From: Blautia sp.
Lineage (GTDB): Bacteria > Bacillota > Clostridia > Lachnospirales > Lachnospiraceae
Length of the DNA: 64,000 nt
NCBI GenBank assembly: GCA_023667395.1
Contig: JAMPAC010000006.1
Location: 1 to 64,000 of the forward strand
Direction of reading: 5' to 3'
Under the pieces are notes generated by a model, which did not search any database, was not told the origin of the DNA, and was given only the letters and a program-made list of their open reading frames with translations. The translations under genes and the position numbers were made by a program. Below are positions 26,633 through 36,280 of the stretch, piece by piece. Numbering within the stretch: position 1 is the stretch's first letter; each line of letters starts with the position of its first letter.

Positions 26633-27938
26633 AAAACGGGAGGGCGTTCCGTTCCACCAGGCCTGCGTCCACCAGGGACTGCAGGGACTTCAGGATACCG
26701 AATTTGGCGTGCTGCCAGGTAAGGCCTCCCTGGAAATAGACCGCATAGGGCGGCTTGATGGGGCCGTCTGCGGACAGTTCGATGGAGGAGCCGGAGACAA
26801 ACGCCCCCGCCGCCATGATCACTTTTGCGTCATACCCCGGCATGTCCCAGGGTTCCGGGGTCACGTGGCTGTCCACCGGCGCCGCCGACTGGATCCCCCG
26901 GCAGAACGCGATCACGCCCTCGGGCTGCCCGAAAGTGACCGCCTGGATGATGTCGTGCCTGCTCTCGCTGCCATTCGGGACCACCGCAAAGCCCAGCTTT
27001 TCGTACAGGTTTGCCGCGAAAATGGCGCCTTTCAGCGCGCCTGCGGTGACCGTGGGGGCCAGGAACAGTCCCTGGTAGAAGTCTTTCAGGATGCCCAGGG
27101 AGGCGCCCACTTCCTTGCCCAGACCCGGGGAGGTCAGGCGGAACGCGGCGTTCTCCACGAAAGTCTTCTTTCCAGCAATATAGCCGCCGATGGGAGCCAG
27201 CCCGCCGCCGGGATTCTTGATCAGGGAGCCCACCACCAGATCTGCGCCCACGTCGCCGGGCTCCCGCTCTTCCACAAATTCGCCGTAGCAGTTGTCAACC
27301 ATGCAGATCACGTCGGGTTTGATGTCTTTGATAAAGGCGATCAGTTCCCCGATGCGTTCCACGGAAAGGGTTGGTCTGGTCTGGTATCCCTTGGAGCGCT
27401 GTATGGTGGCCAGGCGGGTCTTTTCGTTGATGCATTTTCGGATGGTTTCGTAGTCGAAGCTTCCGTCCTCCAACAGGTCGGCCTGTCTGTAGGTGACGCC
27501 GTATTCCGCCAGGGAGCCCCTGGAGGGGCGGATGCCGATGACTTCCTCCAGGGTGTCGTAGGGCTTTCCCACCGGGGAAAAGAGTTCATCCCCGGGGCGG
27601 AGATTGCTCATCAGGGCCAGGGCCAGGGCGTGGGTGCCGCAGGTGATCTGGGGGCGCACCAGGGCGTCCTCCGTGTGGAAGATGTCCGCGTAAACCGCCT
27701 CCAGGGTGTCCCGGCCAAGGTCGTTGTAGCCGTACCCGGTGGTTCCCAGCAGGCAGGCCTCGCTGACCTGGTTCTTCTGCATGGCGTGGAGGACTTTCAG
27801 CTGGTTGTACTCGGCGACGGCGTCTATCTGCCGGAAACGGGACTGCAGCTGCTCGGCAATGGCGGCTCCGTAGTCGTAGACTTCCGGGGAGATGCCCATG
27901 GTCTGGCAGAGTTCTTTGGTGTGTTCTTTGGTGGTCAT
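26607..27938 (-). CDS. Methionine gamma-lyase-like PLP enzyme (YnbB / aluminium-resistance family)
   Basis: This 443-residue PLP-dependent protein of the Cys/Met metabolism fold is the YnbB or aluminium-resistance family by its QITCGTHALALALMSNLRPGDEL and VVGSLIKNPGGGLAPIGGYIAGKK stretches; the Lys in SLIKNPGG is the likely PLP site. True substrate is uncertain; family members are annotated as lyases by similarity. In Bacillus the ortholog lies next to miaA and hfq, and miaA is also nearby here, but about 1.8 kb of accessory DNA separates them. Confidence 0.88.
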   Translation of the reverse strand: MTTKEHTKELCQTMGISPEVYDYGAAIAEQLQSRFRQIDAVAEYNQLKVLHAMQKNQVSEACLLGTTGYGYNDLGRDTLEAVYADIFHTEDALVRPQITCGTHALALALMSNLRPGDELFSPVGKPYDTLEEVIGIRPSRGSLAEYGVTYRQADLLEDGSFDYETIRKCINEKTRLATIQRSKGYQTRPTLSVERIGELIAFIKDIKPDVICMVDNCYGEFVEEREPGDVGADLVVGSLIKNPGGGLAPIGGYIAGKKTFVENAAFRLTSPGLGKEVGASLGILKDFYQGLFLAPTVTAGALKGAIFAANLYEKLGFAVVPNGSESRHDIIQAVTFGQPEGVIAFCRGIQSAAPVDSHVTPEPWDMPGYDAKVIMAAGAFVSGSSIELSADGPIKPPYAVYFQGGLTWQHAKFGILKSLQSLVDAGLVERNALPFSMRTQQHQ

Positions 27939-28030
27939 GGTATGGGTTCCTCTTTTCGTTGTTGGGTTTCTTGCAAGGGACGGAGCCGCCCCGGCTCCTG
28001 TTTACTGCAATTTCTTTAATATAACTATTT

Positions 28031-28534
28031 CTATTGAAATTTGCTTCTTTCATAAACCATTCGGATTTCTGTATTAGCTGTGCCGAACATGATTTCTGAT
28101 TCTGTTCCATCCATGTGGAATCCATAGCGTTCATAGAAACGGATTGCACCGCTATTTTCTTTCAATACCCATACAGCAATCTTTTTATAGTCGGAAAGTT
28201 TATTGAGCGCGGCGTTCATTAGTTCGTATCCGATTTTTCTGCCCTGATATTCTGCAAGGACATATATTGAAAAAATCTCACCATATGCGGGAAGTGTGTC
28301 ATCACGATAGGGGCCGTATCCCACAAAGCCGATGACCTTCTCTCCATCTTTTGCAACCATGATGTTGTCCGGCCATTTGTGCGCGATATCTGTGCATTTC
28401 TCAAGGGTGGTCTGTTCCAAATATGCGGTGTCAATAAGACCTGTGTAGGTTTCATGCCAGGATTTATAATGAACATACCCTTTGCCGTTTATTTCATCTT
28501 CGCTCTCCATTTTTTTGAGGATGTATTGAAACAT
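28031..28534 (-). CDS. GNAT family N-acetyltransferase
   Basis: This acetyl-CoA-dependent acyltransferase of about 167 residues carries the acetyl-CoA signature EYQGRKIGYELMNAAL and the late motif ENSGAIRFYERYGFHMDGTE. I start it at the ATG reading MFQYILKKMES because AGAGG stands eight bases upstream; an upstream in-frame ATG adds 23 residues with no fold. It leads an accessory cluster inserted between miaA and the YnbB-like gene. The acceptor substrate is unknown. Confidence 0.85.
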   Translation of the reverse strand: MFQYILKKMESEDEINGKGYVHYKSWHETYTGLIDTAYLEQTTLEKCTDIAHKWPDNIMVAKDGEKVIGFVGYGPYRDDTLPAYGEIFSIYVLAEYQGRKIGYELMNAALNKLSDYKKIAVWVLKENSGAIRFYERYGFHMDGTESEIMFGTANTEIRMVYERSKFQ

Positions 28535-28611
28535 TTCCATTTCCTCTGAAATTTTATATTTATAATTGCAATGATAGCCCACTTTTAACAGGTACATGAT
28601 CACATTAATTG

Positions 28612-29151
28612 TTAAGTTTCCAAATCTACCGTAAATACTTCCTCAACCGGAAATGTAACTTTTACCAATCCTATGGATACGAATTTACCGCTCATTTTTC
28701 TAAATTCATGAAGCAGCAGGTCGCTTGCTTTAAAAAAGGCATCCTCCGCATCCTTGCCGGTTAATGCAATGGTGCAATGGGGCGCCCACCTGTCCGGGCA
28801 ATACCATTCCCAGCCTTTTGTATCAAAACAATCCAATGTTTCATGCAGTTCCCGGTGGAATTGATACATACCGCTGTTCATTATGGGCGATACAAAAATG
28901 GTTTTGCTGTCGTTAAACATTCCGATGGAACCGATATATGCCGGCATGACCTTATGCTTTTTGGCAAATGCTTCCAGTCTCTCCCTGCATTTCCCTTCAT
29001 CCACATCCGTAAAACATGCCAATGTAAGATGGGGTCTTGTTTTCCACTCTAAAAACTGAGTGCTGATTTTTTCAGCGGCAACCTTTTTTGCCAGTTCATA
29101 AAGCTTATTTTCTGTTTCCCTGTCAAAATACAGTTCTATCGCATATTGCAT
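28612..29151 (-). CDS. 2H phosphoesterase (2'-5' RNA ligase / LigT-like)
   Basis: The 179-residue product has two HxT motifs, RPHLTLACF and APHCTIALT, one per lobe, which define the 2H phosphoesterase superfamily. Members open cyclic 2',3'-phosphates or join 2'-5' bonds in RNA. GGAGG lies eight bases upstream of the start. Its neighbours are an acetyltransferase and a DUF2442-DUF4160 pair, so it may belong to a small accessory island with RNA- or stress-related function; this is inferred from position only. Confidence 0.85.
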   Translation of the reverse strand: MQYAIELYFDRETENKLYELAKKVAAEKISTQFLEWKTRPHLTLACFTDVDEGKCRERLEAFAKKHKVMPAYIGSIGMFNDSKTIFVSPIMNSGMYQFHRELHETLDCFDTKGWEWYCPDRWAPHCTIALTGKDAEDAFFKASDLLLHEFRKMSGKFVSIGLVKVTFPVEEVFTVDLET

Positions 29152-29224
29152 TTTTCATACCTCCGTCACTCATTTATGATTCTGCAAAGGGCGTATCAAT
29201 ATTAACTTTAGCAATTTTAATGTT

Positions 29225-29467
29225 TTATGACACTAACTTCCCCAGATCATACAATTCATCCGGACATATATCCTGTCCGTCAGGCCAAACAACTGTGAAT
29301 CCATCTATGGAAACACGTTTAAAATATTCTAAAGACCGTAGTTGTCCATACCATTCGCCTTTTATATATGGTTCAACATCAAAACACTTTTTTTCACCAT
29401 TATCAAATACTACTAATATCTGATAAGCACTGATCACTTCCACATGAATTGCAGTTGGTCTTAACAT
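29225..29467 (-). CDS. DUF2442 protein, probable antitoxin
   Basis: This 80-residue protein has the DUF2442 pattern (VVFDNGEKKCFDVEPYIKG and FKRVSIDGFTVVWPDGQDICPDELY). DUF2442 genes are very often paired with DUF4160 genes and the pair is considered a putative type II toxin-antitoxin module. GGAGG stands six bases upstream. It follows the DUF4160 gene by 15 bases. Confidence 0.8.
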   Translation of the reverse strand: MLRPTAIHVEVISAYQILVVFDNGEKKCFDVEPYIKGEWYGQLRSLEYFKRVSIDGFTVVWPDGQDICPDELYDLGKLVS

Positions 29468-29482
29468 AAAAAACCTCCATAT

Positions 29483-29749
29483 CTAACGTAATGGCTCAAT
29501 CTTGAAATAACCATCTCCATTACATAGTAATTCCCAATTCGCTTTTAATTCATCTTCATGAATTGCTATCCACGCCAATAAAAGTTTCATTTGTTTGTTA
29601 GGGAAATTTCCCTCTAAAACTTCTCCATCTATCCCTATAACAATTTCATCGTCCCCATACAAAGCATGAATGTGTGGCTTATTATGTTTTCCGCCTTTCT
29701 CACTTTGCATTCGCACAATGATTCCAAAAAACATGGATAATGCGGGCAT
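29483..29749 (-). CDS. DUF4160 protein, probable toxin
   Basis: From the ATG at 29749 the protein has 88 residues starting MPALSMFFGIIVRM and containing HNKPHIHALYGDDE, the DUF4160 signature. An open frame extends further upstream into the miaA end, but GGAGG lies nine bases before this ATG and the domain begins here. It is the first gene of the pair with DUF2442. Toxicity is inferred from family pairing. Confidence 0.8.
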   Translation of the reverse strand: MPALSMFFGIIVRMQSEKGGKHNKPHIHALYGDDEIVIGIDGEVLEGNFPNKQMKLLLAWIAIHEDELKANWELLCNGDGYFKIEPLR

Positions 29750-29771
29750 TTGAAACACCTCCATTTTAATT

Positions 29772-30785
29772 TTATTTCTTACTATTACATAAGATACCAC
29801 AGGTGCAAAGTTCCGAAACGAAAGTATGAATATGGGACTTTTGCAGGGTTTCCAGCATAAATTCCAGTATCTTCCTTTCATCATATCCAAATTCATTTTT
29901 ATTAATCCAGATCACATCGGATTCCCGGCGGAACCAGGTAAGCTGTCTCTTGGCAAAGTGCCTGGTGTCGCGTTTCAGGATTTCCACCGCCTGGTCATAG
30001 GTGTACTCTCCCTCCAGATACGCCAGGATTTCTTTGTAACCCAGCCCCTGCATGGAGACCATGCCCCTGTGGCAGCCCATCTGGCGCAGGTTTTCCACTT
30101 CCGCTACCAGGCCATTTTCCAACATTTCGTCTATGCGCTGTTCGATGCGCTCGTAGAGCCGCTCCCGCAGGTCGCTTAACACAAAATAGCAGGAGTTGTA
30201 GGCGCTCGGTTTTTGCCGCTCCTGTTCGTTGTGCAGGGAGATCCTCTGTCCGGTCTGTCTGTGGTATTCCAGCGCCCGTATGGTGCGCTTGACATTGTTG
30301 GGGTGGATGGCCTTTGCGGCTTCCGGGTCCGCCTCAAGGAGCATTTCGTGAAGCTTTTCCGCGCCCTCCCTGGCGGCCAGTTTTTCCAGATAAATGCGGT
30401 ATTCGCCGTCCTCTTCGTTTTCCGTAAAATCGATGTCACGCAGGATGGCCTGGATATAGAATCCGGTTCCCCCGGTGACAATGGGGATGTGTCCCCGGCC
30501 ATAGATTTCTGGCAGGATTTTTTTGCATCTTTCCTGAAAGGTAACCACGTTAAATGCTTCCCAGGGCTCCAGGATATCGATCATGTGGTGGGGGACGCCC
30601 CGCATTTCCTCCGGGGCGATCTTCGCCGAGCCGATGTCCATGTGCCTGTAGACCTGCATGGAATCGGCGGAGATGATCTCCCCTCCCACGGCCTCCGCCA
30701 GCGCCAGGGAAAGCCTGGTCTTTCCCACCGCCGTGGGGCCGGTCAGGACGATCATGGGGGGCTTTATGTATTTCTGGTCAAACAT
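29772..30785 (-). CDS. miaA: tRNA dimethylallyltransferase MiaA
   Basis: MiaA adds the dimethylallyl group to N6 of A37 in tRNAs reading UNN codons. The P-loop GPTAVGKTRL, the DSMQVYRHMDIGSAK stretch and the late KRDTRHFAKRQLTWFRR are diagnostic. At 337 residues it is slightly long, because the C-terminal tail (QKSHIHTFVSELCTC) runs past the usual end towards the inserted DUF4160 gene. It follows mutL and provides the substrate later methylthiolated by MiaB, also encoded in this window. Confidence 0.95.
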   Translation of the reverse strand: MFDQKYIKPPMIVLTGPTAVGKTRLSLALAEAVGGEIISADSMQVYRHMDIGSAKIAPEEMRGVPHHMIDILEPWEAFNVVTFQERCKKILPEIYGRGHIPIVTGGTGFYIQAILRDIDFTENEEDGEYRIYLEKLAAREGAEKLHEMLLEADPEAAKAIHPNNVKRTIRALEYHRQTGQRISLHNEQERQKPSAYNSCYFVLSDLRERLYERIEQRIDEMLENGLVAEVENLRQMGCHRGMVSMQGLGYKEILAYLEGEYTYDQAVEILKRDTRHFAKRQLTWFRRESDVIWINKNEFGYDERKILEFMLETLQKSHIHTFVSELCTCGILCNSKK

Positions 30786-30823
30786 GATATATACTTCCTT
30801 TCGAACCTCTCGGAATCAGGATG

Positions 30824-30904
30824 AAGAATGCCCGGTTTTTGGGCATTCTTCGAGGCGGAACATAGATTTTCTTAGGCGGCGTCTTTTGACGCTTTAGAAA
30901 ATCT
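30824..30904. repeat. Hairpin array, copy B of the dispersed repeat family
   Basis: The region contains AAGAATGCCC...GGGCATTCTT (30824-30850) and the characteristic final hairpin AGATTTTCTTAGG...AGAAAATCT (30864-30904). The final hairpin starts nine bases behind the mutL stop. Copies A and C have the same hairpin in the same orientation. Confidence 0.8.
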
Positions 30905-30913
30905 TTCCGCCTT

Positions 30914-33280
30914 TCACACGATTCTCTTAAACTTCCTGTCCATCTCCGCTTTCGTCATGGTGACGATGGTGGGTCTGCCGTGGGGGCAGTTGTAGGGGTT
31001 CTCCAGCGTCAGCAGTTCGTCGATCAGCGCCTCCGCCTCCGCAAGGCTGAGCAGGTTATTTCCCTTCACCGCCGCCTTGCAGGACATGGAGGCGATCTTC
31101 TCTTCTATGACGCGGATATTGCCGAATGCAGTCCCGGCGGAAAGCTGGTCCAGCACCTCCAGGAACATTTCCCGCTCGTTGCAGCCGTAGAGATCCACGG
31201 GCACACTGCGCAGCGCGTACTCGCTGCCGCCAAAAGATTCTACCTCAAACCCCAGGGAGGCGAACACCTCCATGCTTTCCTTTAACACGGTCTCCTCCTG
31301 TCCGGTCAGGCTGACGATCACAGGCGGCATCAAGGTCTGGGAAACCACGTTTTTCTCATGATACTGTTTCATGAGCCGCTCGTAGTTTACTTTTTCATGG
31401 GCGGCGTGCTGGTCGATCATCATCAGTTTTTCCTCAAACTGTATCAGCCAGTAGGTCTCAAAGACCTGTCCGATGATCCGGAAACGGGAACGGTTGTCCA
31501 CGGTAAGGATCTTCTCCTCGAACAGGTTCAGCTGTGAGGCTGTGGTGGGGTCTGCCTGCGGCTGCGTTGATGGCGAAAATGACTGTCCCGATCCGTCTGC
31601 CGGATTTGGCGACCGCATGGTCTTCTCCCGGGACTGATCGGAAATCCGGTTCTCCGCGTCCATTCGCCCCGGGTAAAGTCCTCGTTCCCCACCTCCTGTC
31701 GATTTTACGCCCTGCTCTATATCTTCCGGCAATTCCGACGTCTCTGAAAAGAAGTCGTCCACTTCCGTTTCCGGCGCACTGCCCGACAATTCCTGACGCT
31801 CCGACGGAATTCCGCCTGTACCACCCCTGTCTGACAGATCGGATGCGGACGCTGTCACTACGTTCCCTGCTGGTTTGCCGGGCGCCGTCATGACTCCGTT
31901 TTCTGCTGCGCCGACAGGCGCCGTTTCTGCAGCATCCCCTGAACTATCCGCCGCAGATGCAGGCTGTCCCGATGCCCCCGGAATATTTGTCGGAAACCCT
32001 GATTTTGCCGTGTTTTCTGTCATTTTCTGCGTAAAACCGCTTCTTTCATCCGGCTTTTCCGACATTTTCACCCTTTTCCAGACAGGATTCTGCATAAAAT
32101 CCTGCATTTGCGGGTTCTGCAGCCTCTCCGCCGCCACCGCCTTATACCTGGTTTCTTCCTCCAGGCGGTAGCTTCCCGCACGGTTCCGCTCAAAGGGCTC
32201 CGGCGTGTGCTCCGCCTGAACCGCTTTCCGCTCCGCCTCCGCTGCGGCCTTTAATTCCCTGTCGCTTTCCAGGGAAGCCTCCGGTATCATCTCCCTGCCG
32301 CGCAGGGCGTCCCTCACCGTTTCCATCAGGTAATTGCTGAACGCGATCGGGTTGCTGAAACGCACATCCATCTTGGTGGGATGCACATTCACATCCACCC
32401 TGTCCGTATCCATGGTGATGTGCAGGACGCAGAGGGGGAATTTGTGCTGCATCAGGTATTCCTTGTAGCCTTCTTCCACGGAGCGGGCCACCACGCTGCT
32501 GCGGATGAACCTGCCGTTGATGAAATAAATCTCAAAATTGCGGTTGGAGCGCACCAGCACAGGTTTTCCCAGATATCCCTCCACATGAATGCCGTCCTTT
32601 TCCATCTGCACCGGCACAAGGGAGGCCGCCACGTCCCGGCCGTAAATGCGGTAGATGACCTCTTTTAAATCCCCGTTTCCCGAGGTGTGGAACTTCATCT
32701 GGCTTCCCACCAGCAGCTTAAAGGAAATGTCCGGCCTGGAGAGCGCCAGATGCTCCATCAGATCCACAATATATCCGCCCTCCGTGGCGGGCTGTTTCAA
32801 AAATTTTCTCCGCACGGGCGTGTTGAAAAAGAGGTTCCGCACCAGAAAGGTAGTTCCCTCCGGCGCGCCTACCTCCTCAAAGCCGGTCTCCCTTGCGCCC
32901 TCTAACAGGATGCGGCTGCCTGCCACGCTGTCCGCGGTCTTGGTGATGACCTCCACCCTGGCCACCGCCGCGATGCTGGAGAGAGCCTCCCCCCGAAACC
33001 CCAGGCTGGAAATCCTGGTCAGGTCGGAGGCGTCCGTTATCTTGCTGGTGGCATGACGCAGAAACGCGGTGCGAAGCTGTTCCCGCTCCATTCCCGCGCC
33101 GTTATCCGTCACACGGATCAGTTCGATCCCGCCCTCCTTTATTTCCACCGTGACCGCCGAAGCCCCGGCGTCGATGGCATTTTCCACCAACTCCTTGACC
33201 ACGCTGGAGGGGCGTTCCACCACCTCGCCGGCCGCGATCTTGTCTATGGTCTCCGAATCCAGAACATGTATCTGCGCCAT
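30914..33280 (-). CDS. mutL: DNA mismatch repair protein MutL
   Basis: MutL couples mismatch recognition by MutS to strand incision. The N-terminal GHKL ATPase contains ELVENAIDAGA, DNGAGM and FRGEALSSIA. The C-terminal domain carries the endonuclease motif DQHAAHEKVNYE together with SCKAAVKG and CPHGRPT, so this is the nicking type found in bacteria without MutH. The product has 788 residues; the extra length is a low-complexity Ser/Ala/Glu-rich linker at about 350-560. It lies between mutS and miaA. Confidence 0.95.
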   Translation of the reverse strand: MAQIHVLDSETIDKIAAGEVVERPSSVVKELVENAIDAGASAVTVEIKEGGIELIRVTDNGAGMEREQLRTAFLRHATSKITDASDLTRISSLGFRGEALSSIAAVARVEVITKTADSVAGSRILLEGARETGFEEVGAPEGTTFLVRNLFFNTPVRRKFLKQPATEGGYIVDLMEHLALSRPDISFKLLVGSQMKFHTSGNGDLKEVIYRIYGRDVAASLVPVQMEKDGIHVEGYLGKPVLVRSNRNFEIYFINGRFIRSSVVARSVEEGYKEYLMQHKFPLCVLHITMDTDRVDVNVHPTKMDVRFSNPIAFSNYLMETVRDALRGREMIPEASLESDRELKAAAEAERKAVQAEHTPEPFERNRAGSYRLEEETRYKAVAAERLQNPQMQDFMQNPVWKRVKMSEKPDERSGFTQKMTENTAKSGFPTNIPGASGQPASAADSSGDAAETAPVGAAENGVMTAPGKPAGNVVTASASDLSDRGGTGGIPSERQELSGSAPETEVDDFFSETSELPEDIEQGVKSTGGGERGLYPGRMDAENRISDQSREKTMRSPNPADGSGQSFSPSTQPQADPTTASQLNLFEEKILTVDNRSRFRIIGQVFETYWLIQFEEKLMMIDQHAAHEKVNYERLMKQYHEKNVVSQTLMPPVIVSLTGQEETVLKESMEVFASLGFEVESFGGSEYALRSVPVDLYGCNEREMFLEVLDQLSAGTAFGNIRVIEEKIASMSCKAAVKGNNLLSLAEAEALIDELLTLENPYNCPHGRPTIVTMTKAEMDRKFKRIV

Positions 33281-33430
33281 ATTGTCCTCTCTTTACTTTC
33301 TCTTTTTCCAACGGGGTGTCACTATGCCGTCAAATCGCAGTTGCGCTCACAGGCCGCGGGATGTCAGGCACATACAGTCAGGCGTCTCACCATGAATGAT
33401 ATTTCATTTCTTTCTTCAACACCCATTACA

Positions 33431-36124
33431 TCAATGCTGCACTTCCGTGCCATTCCAGCGGTTCTTCAACTTATTCTGGAGCCGATACAGCGCATTCAAC
33501 GCGTCGATGGGCGCCATGGTATTGATCTCCAACTCCATCAGTTCCTTTATCACATCCTCATCCGTCACCGTGTCAAAAAGTGACATCTGTGCCAGATCCA
33601 CTTCATCCAGTTTAGGCTGCTTCTTAGGTCTGCCCTCACCTTTCACATCAACGGAAATGCTCTGCACCTTCTCCGTGATATCGTTATCGCTAAGCTGCTC
33701 CGCAATCTCTTTCGCCCTGTCGATAACCATATCCGGCACCCCCGCCAGTTTTGCCACCTGGATGCCGTAACTGCGGTCGGCCCCGCCCTTGATGATCTTT
33801 CTTAAGAAGATGATATCGTCCCCGCACTCCTTCACTGCAATGCAGTAATTGTTCACATTGCTCATCTTGCCTTCCAGTTCCGTCAGTTCATGATAGTGAG
33901 TGGCAAAAAGGGTCTTTGCGCCCAGCAGCTTCCGGTTGCTGATATGCTCGATCACCGCCCAGGCAATGCTCAGGCCGTCAAAAGTGGAAGTTCCCCGCCC
34001 AATCTCGTCCAGGATCAGCAGGCTGTCTGCGGTGGCGTTCCGCAGGATATTGGCCACCTCGTTCATCTCCACCATAAAGGTGGACTGACCGCTGGCCAGG
34101 TCGTCGGAAGCCCCCACCCGGGTGAAAATCCTGTCCACAATGCCGATATTGGCGCTCTTTGCAGGCACAAAGCAGCCGATCTGGGCCATCAGCACGATCA
34201 GCGCCGTCTGCCGCATGTAAGTGGATTTCCCCGCCATGTTGGGGCCCGTGATGATGCTGATACAATGGCTGCTGTTGTCCAGGAAGGTATCGTTGGCAAT
34301 AAAAAGGTCGTTGGTGATCATCTGCTCCACCACCGGATGCCGTCCGTCCCTGATATCGATGATCCCCTTGCCGTTCAGCTTCGGCCTCACATAATGATTC
34401 CGCTCCGCCACCAGGGAAAGGGAGGCGTACACATCCAACTTCGCAATGGCCTTTGCGGTCTTCTGGATCCGTTCCAGTTCCATGGCGATGGACTCCCTGA
34501 TCTTGCAGAATAAGTCGTACTCCAGCGCGGTCAGCTTGTCCTCCGCGTTTAAGATGGTATCTTCCAGTTCTTTCAGGCGGGGGGTGGTATAACGCTCCGC
34601 ATTGGCAAGGGTCTGCTTGCGGATATAATCCTCCGGCACCATATCCTTGTAGGAATTGGTGACTTCAAAATAGTAGCCGAAAACTTTGTTAAATTTTATT
34701 TTCAGGTTCTTAATGCCCGTGCGCTCCCTGTCCTGCTCCTCCAGTTCCGCCAGCCACTGCTTTCCGTCGCGCTTGGCGCTCCTCAACATATCCACGGTCT
34801 CATCAAACCCGTCCTTTATCATGCCGCCCTCGCGGATGGTGATGGGCGGATCCTCCTCTATGGAGGCCCGGATCAGCTGAAAAATATCCTCCAGACTGTC
34901 AATATCCGCATCGATCCCTTTCAGTTCCTCTTTTGTAAACTCCCTCAGAACCGTTTTGATATGAGGAAGCATCTCAAGGGAATTGCGGAAAGCGATGAAA
35001 TCCCTTGGATTGGCCGTTTTATAGGTCACCTTGCTGAGCAGCCGCTCCAGATCGTAGACAGGGTTCATGTACTCCCTGATCTCGTCCCTGGACACGCTGT
35101 CCTGATTCAGTTCCTCGATGGCGTCCAGACGCTTCTCCATCTCCTCTTTGTCGATCAGGGGCTGCTCGAGCATGCTCCGCAGCAGTCTGCCCCCCATGGC
35201 CGTGCGGGTCTTGTCCAGGACCCATAAAAGGGAACCCCGCTTCTGCTTTTCCCGGAGGGTTTCCGTCAGTTCCAGGTTACGCCTGGTGGAACTGTCCAGC
35301 AGCATGTATTTGCTGGTCAAATAGGGGTAAATATGGGTAAAATGCTCCAGATCCGTCTTCTGGGTCTCATGGAGATACTGCAGCAGCGCCCCCGCCGCAA
35401 GGATCCCCACCGGAAATTCCTCAATTCCCAGCCCCATCAGCGTATTGACCTTAAAATGCTTTAACAGCACCCTCTTACAGCCCTCGTCGTCAAAAAGATG
35501 GGGCTCCAGCGCGTTGACGGAAATGTGATACCTGCCCCGCAGTTCCTCCACCTCAAAGCCGCTGACCAGGAACGCTTCGTTGCAGATGATCTCCGATGGC
35601 TCATATTTCATCAGTTCGTCGTTCAGCTTCCGCAGGTCATCCACCTCTGTCAGGTAATAGTCGCCGGTGGTCACGTCCGCCACGGAAATGCCGATCTTTG
35701 TCGGGGTGTAGGTGATGCACATAAGGAAATTGTTCTTGGATTCCTCCAGGGCCTGCACATTCAGGTTTGTCCCGGGGGTGACGATCCGCACCACGTCCCT
35801 CTTTACCAGCCCCTTTGCCAGCCTGGGATCCTCCATCTGTTCACAGATGGCGACCTTATATCCCCTGTTGACCAGTTTGGTCAGATAGCCTTCCACCGCA
35901 TGATAGGGAACCCCGCACATGGGCGCCCGCTCCTCCAGCCCGCAGGCCTTACCGGTGAGCGTAAGTTCCAGTTCCTTCGTGACGATCAGGGCGTCGTCAA
36001 AGAACATTTCATAAAAATCGCCCAGACGGTAAAAAAGGATACAATCCGGATATTGTTTTTTTGTCTCCATGTACTGCTGCATCATGGGGGTAAGGTCTTC
36101 CACTGGAATCCGCTGTTCCGGCAT
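33431..36124 (-). CDS. mutS: DNA mismatch repair protein MutS
   Basis: MutS binds mismatches and small loops. The N-terminal mismatch-recognition domain includes QYMETKKQYPDCILFYRLGDFYEMF in overlapping pieces with the conserved Phe-x-Glu (FYEMF). The ABC-type ATPase has GPNMAGKSTYMRQ and LDEIGRGTSTFDG. The length is 897 residues. It begins the mutS-mutL-miaA run; the next upstream core gene, miaB, is about 7 kb away because of inserted accessory genes. Confidence 0.96.
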   Translation of the reverse strand: MPEQRIPVEDLTPMMQQYMETKKQYPDCILFYRLGDFYEMFFDDALIVTKELELTLTGKACGLEERAPMCGVPYHAVEGYLTKLVNRGYKVAICEQMEDPRLAKGLVKRDVVRIVTPGTNLNVQALEESKNNFLMCITYTPTKIGISVADVTTGDYYLTEVDDLRKLNDELMKYEPSEIICNEAFLVSGFEVEELRGRYHISVNALEPHLFDDEGCKRVLLKHFKVNTLMGLGIEEFPVGILAAGALLQYLHETQKTDLEHFTHIYPYLTSKYMLLDSSTRRNLELTETLREKQKRGSLLWVLDKTRTAMGGRLLRSMLEQPLIDKEEMEKRLDAIEELNQDSVSRDEIREYMNPVYDLERLLSKVTYKTANPRDFIAFRNSLEMLPHIKTVLREFTKEELKGIDADIDSLEDIFQLIRASIEEDPPITIREGGMIKDGFDETVDMLRSAKRDGKQWLAELEEQDRERTGIKNLKIKFNKVFGYYFEVTNSYKDMVPEDYIRKQTLANAERYTTPRLKELEDTILNAEDKLTALEYDLFCKIRESIAMELERIQKTAKAIAKLDVYASLSLVAERNHYVRPKLNGKGIIDIRDGRHPVVEQMITNDLFIANDTFLDNSSHCISIITGPNMAGKSTYMRQTALIVLMAQIGCFVPAKSANIGIVDRIFTRVGASDDLASGQSTFMVEMNEVANILRNATADSLLILDEIGRGTSTFDGLSIAWAVIEHISNRKLLGAKTLFATHYHELTELEGKMSNVNNYCIAVKECGDDIIFLRKIIKGGADRSYGIQVAKLAGVPDMVIDRAKEIAEQLSDNDITEKVQSISVDVKGEGRPKKQPKLDEVDLAQMSLFDTVTDEDVIKELMELEINTMAPIDALNALYRLQNKLKNRWNGTEVQH

Positions 36125-36151
36125 CTTTGGTACACTCCTGTTCTAAATTTA

Positions 36152-36185
36152 AAGGCAAATGCACAACGTTTTGCGCATTTGCCTT
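36152..36185 (-). terminator. Inverted repeat behind the dinJ-yafQ remnant
   Basis: Arms AAGGCAAATGC/GCATTTGCCTT with a loop of about 12 bases lie between the mutS start and the broken toxin gene. It may terminate the antitoxin transcript. The U-run is weak, so confidence is limited. Confidence 0.45.
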
Positions 36186-36280
36186 AATTTTACCACAAAA
36201 TATTGTGTTTGTAAATCGGCGGGGGTTTTAAAATTTTCTTATCTGCTCGTAAATGCTCCATCCTCACGGTGGTAACAATG

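Noticed and set aside
26610..28019. A 469-codon open frame on the plus strand opposite the methionine gamma-lyase-like gene
   Set aside because: The minus-strand protein has full PLP-enzyme motifs; the plus-strand reading is low-complexity and has no supporting start.
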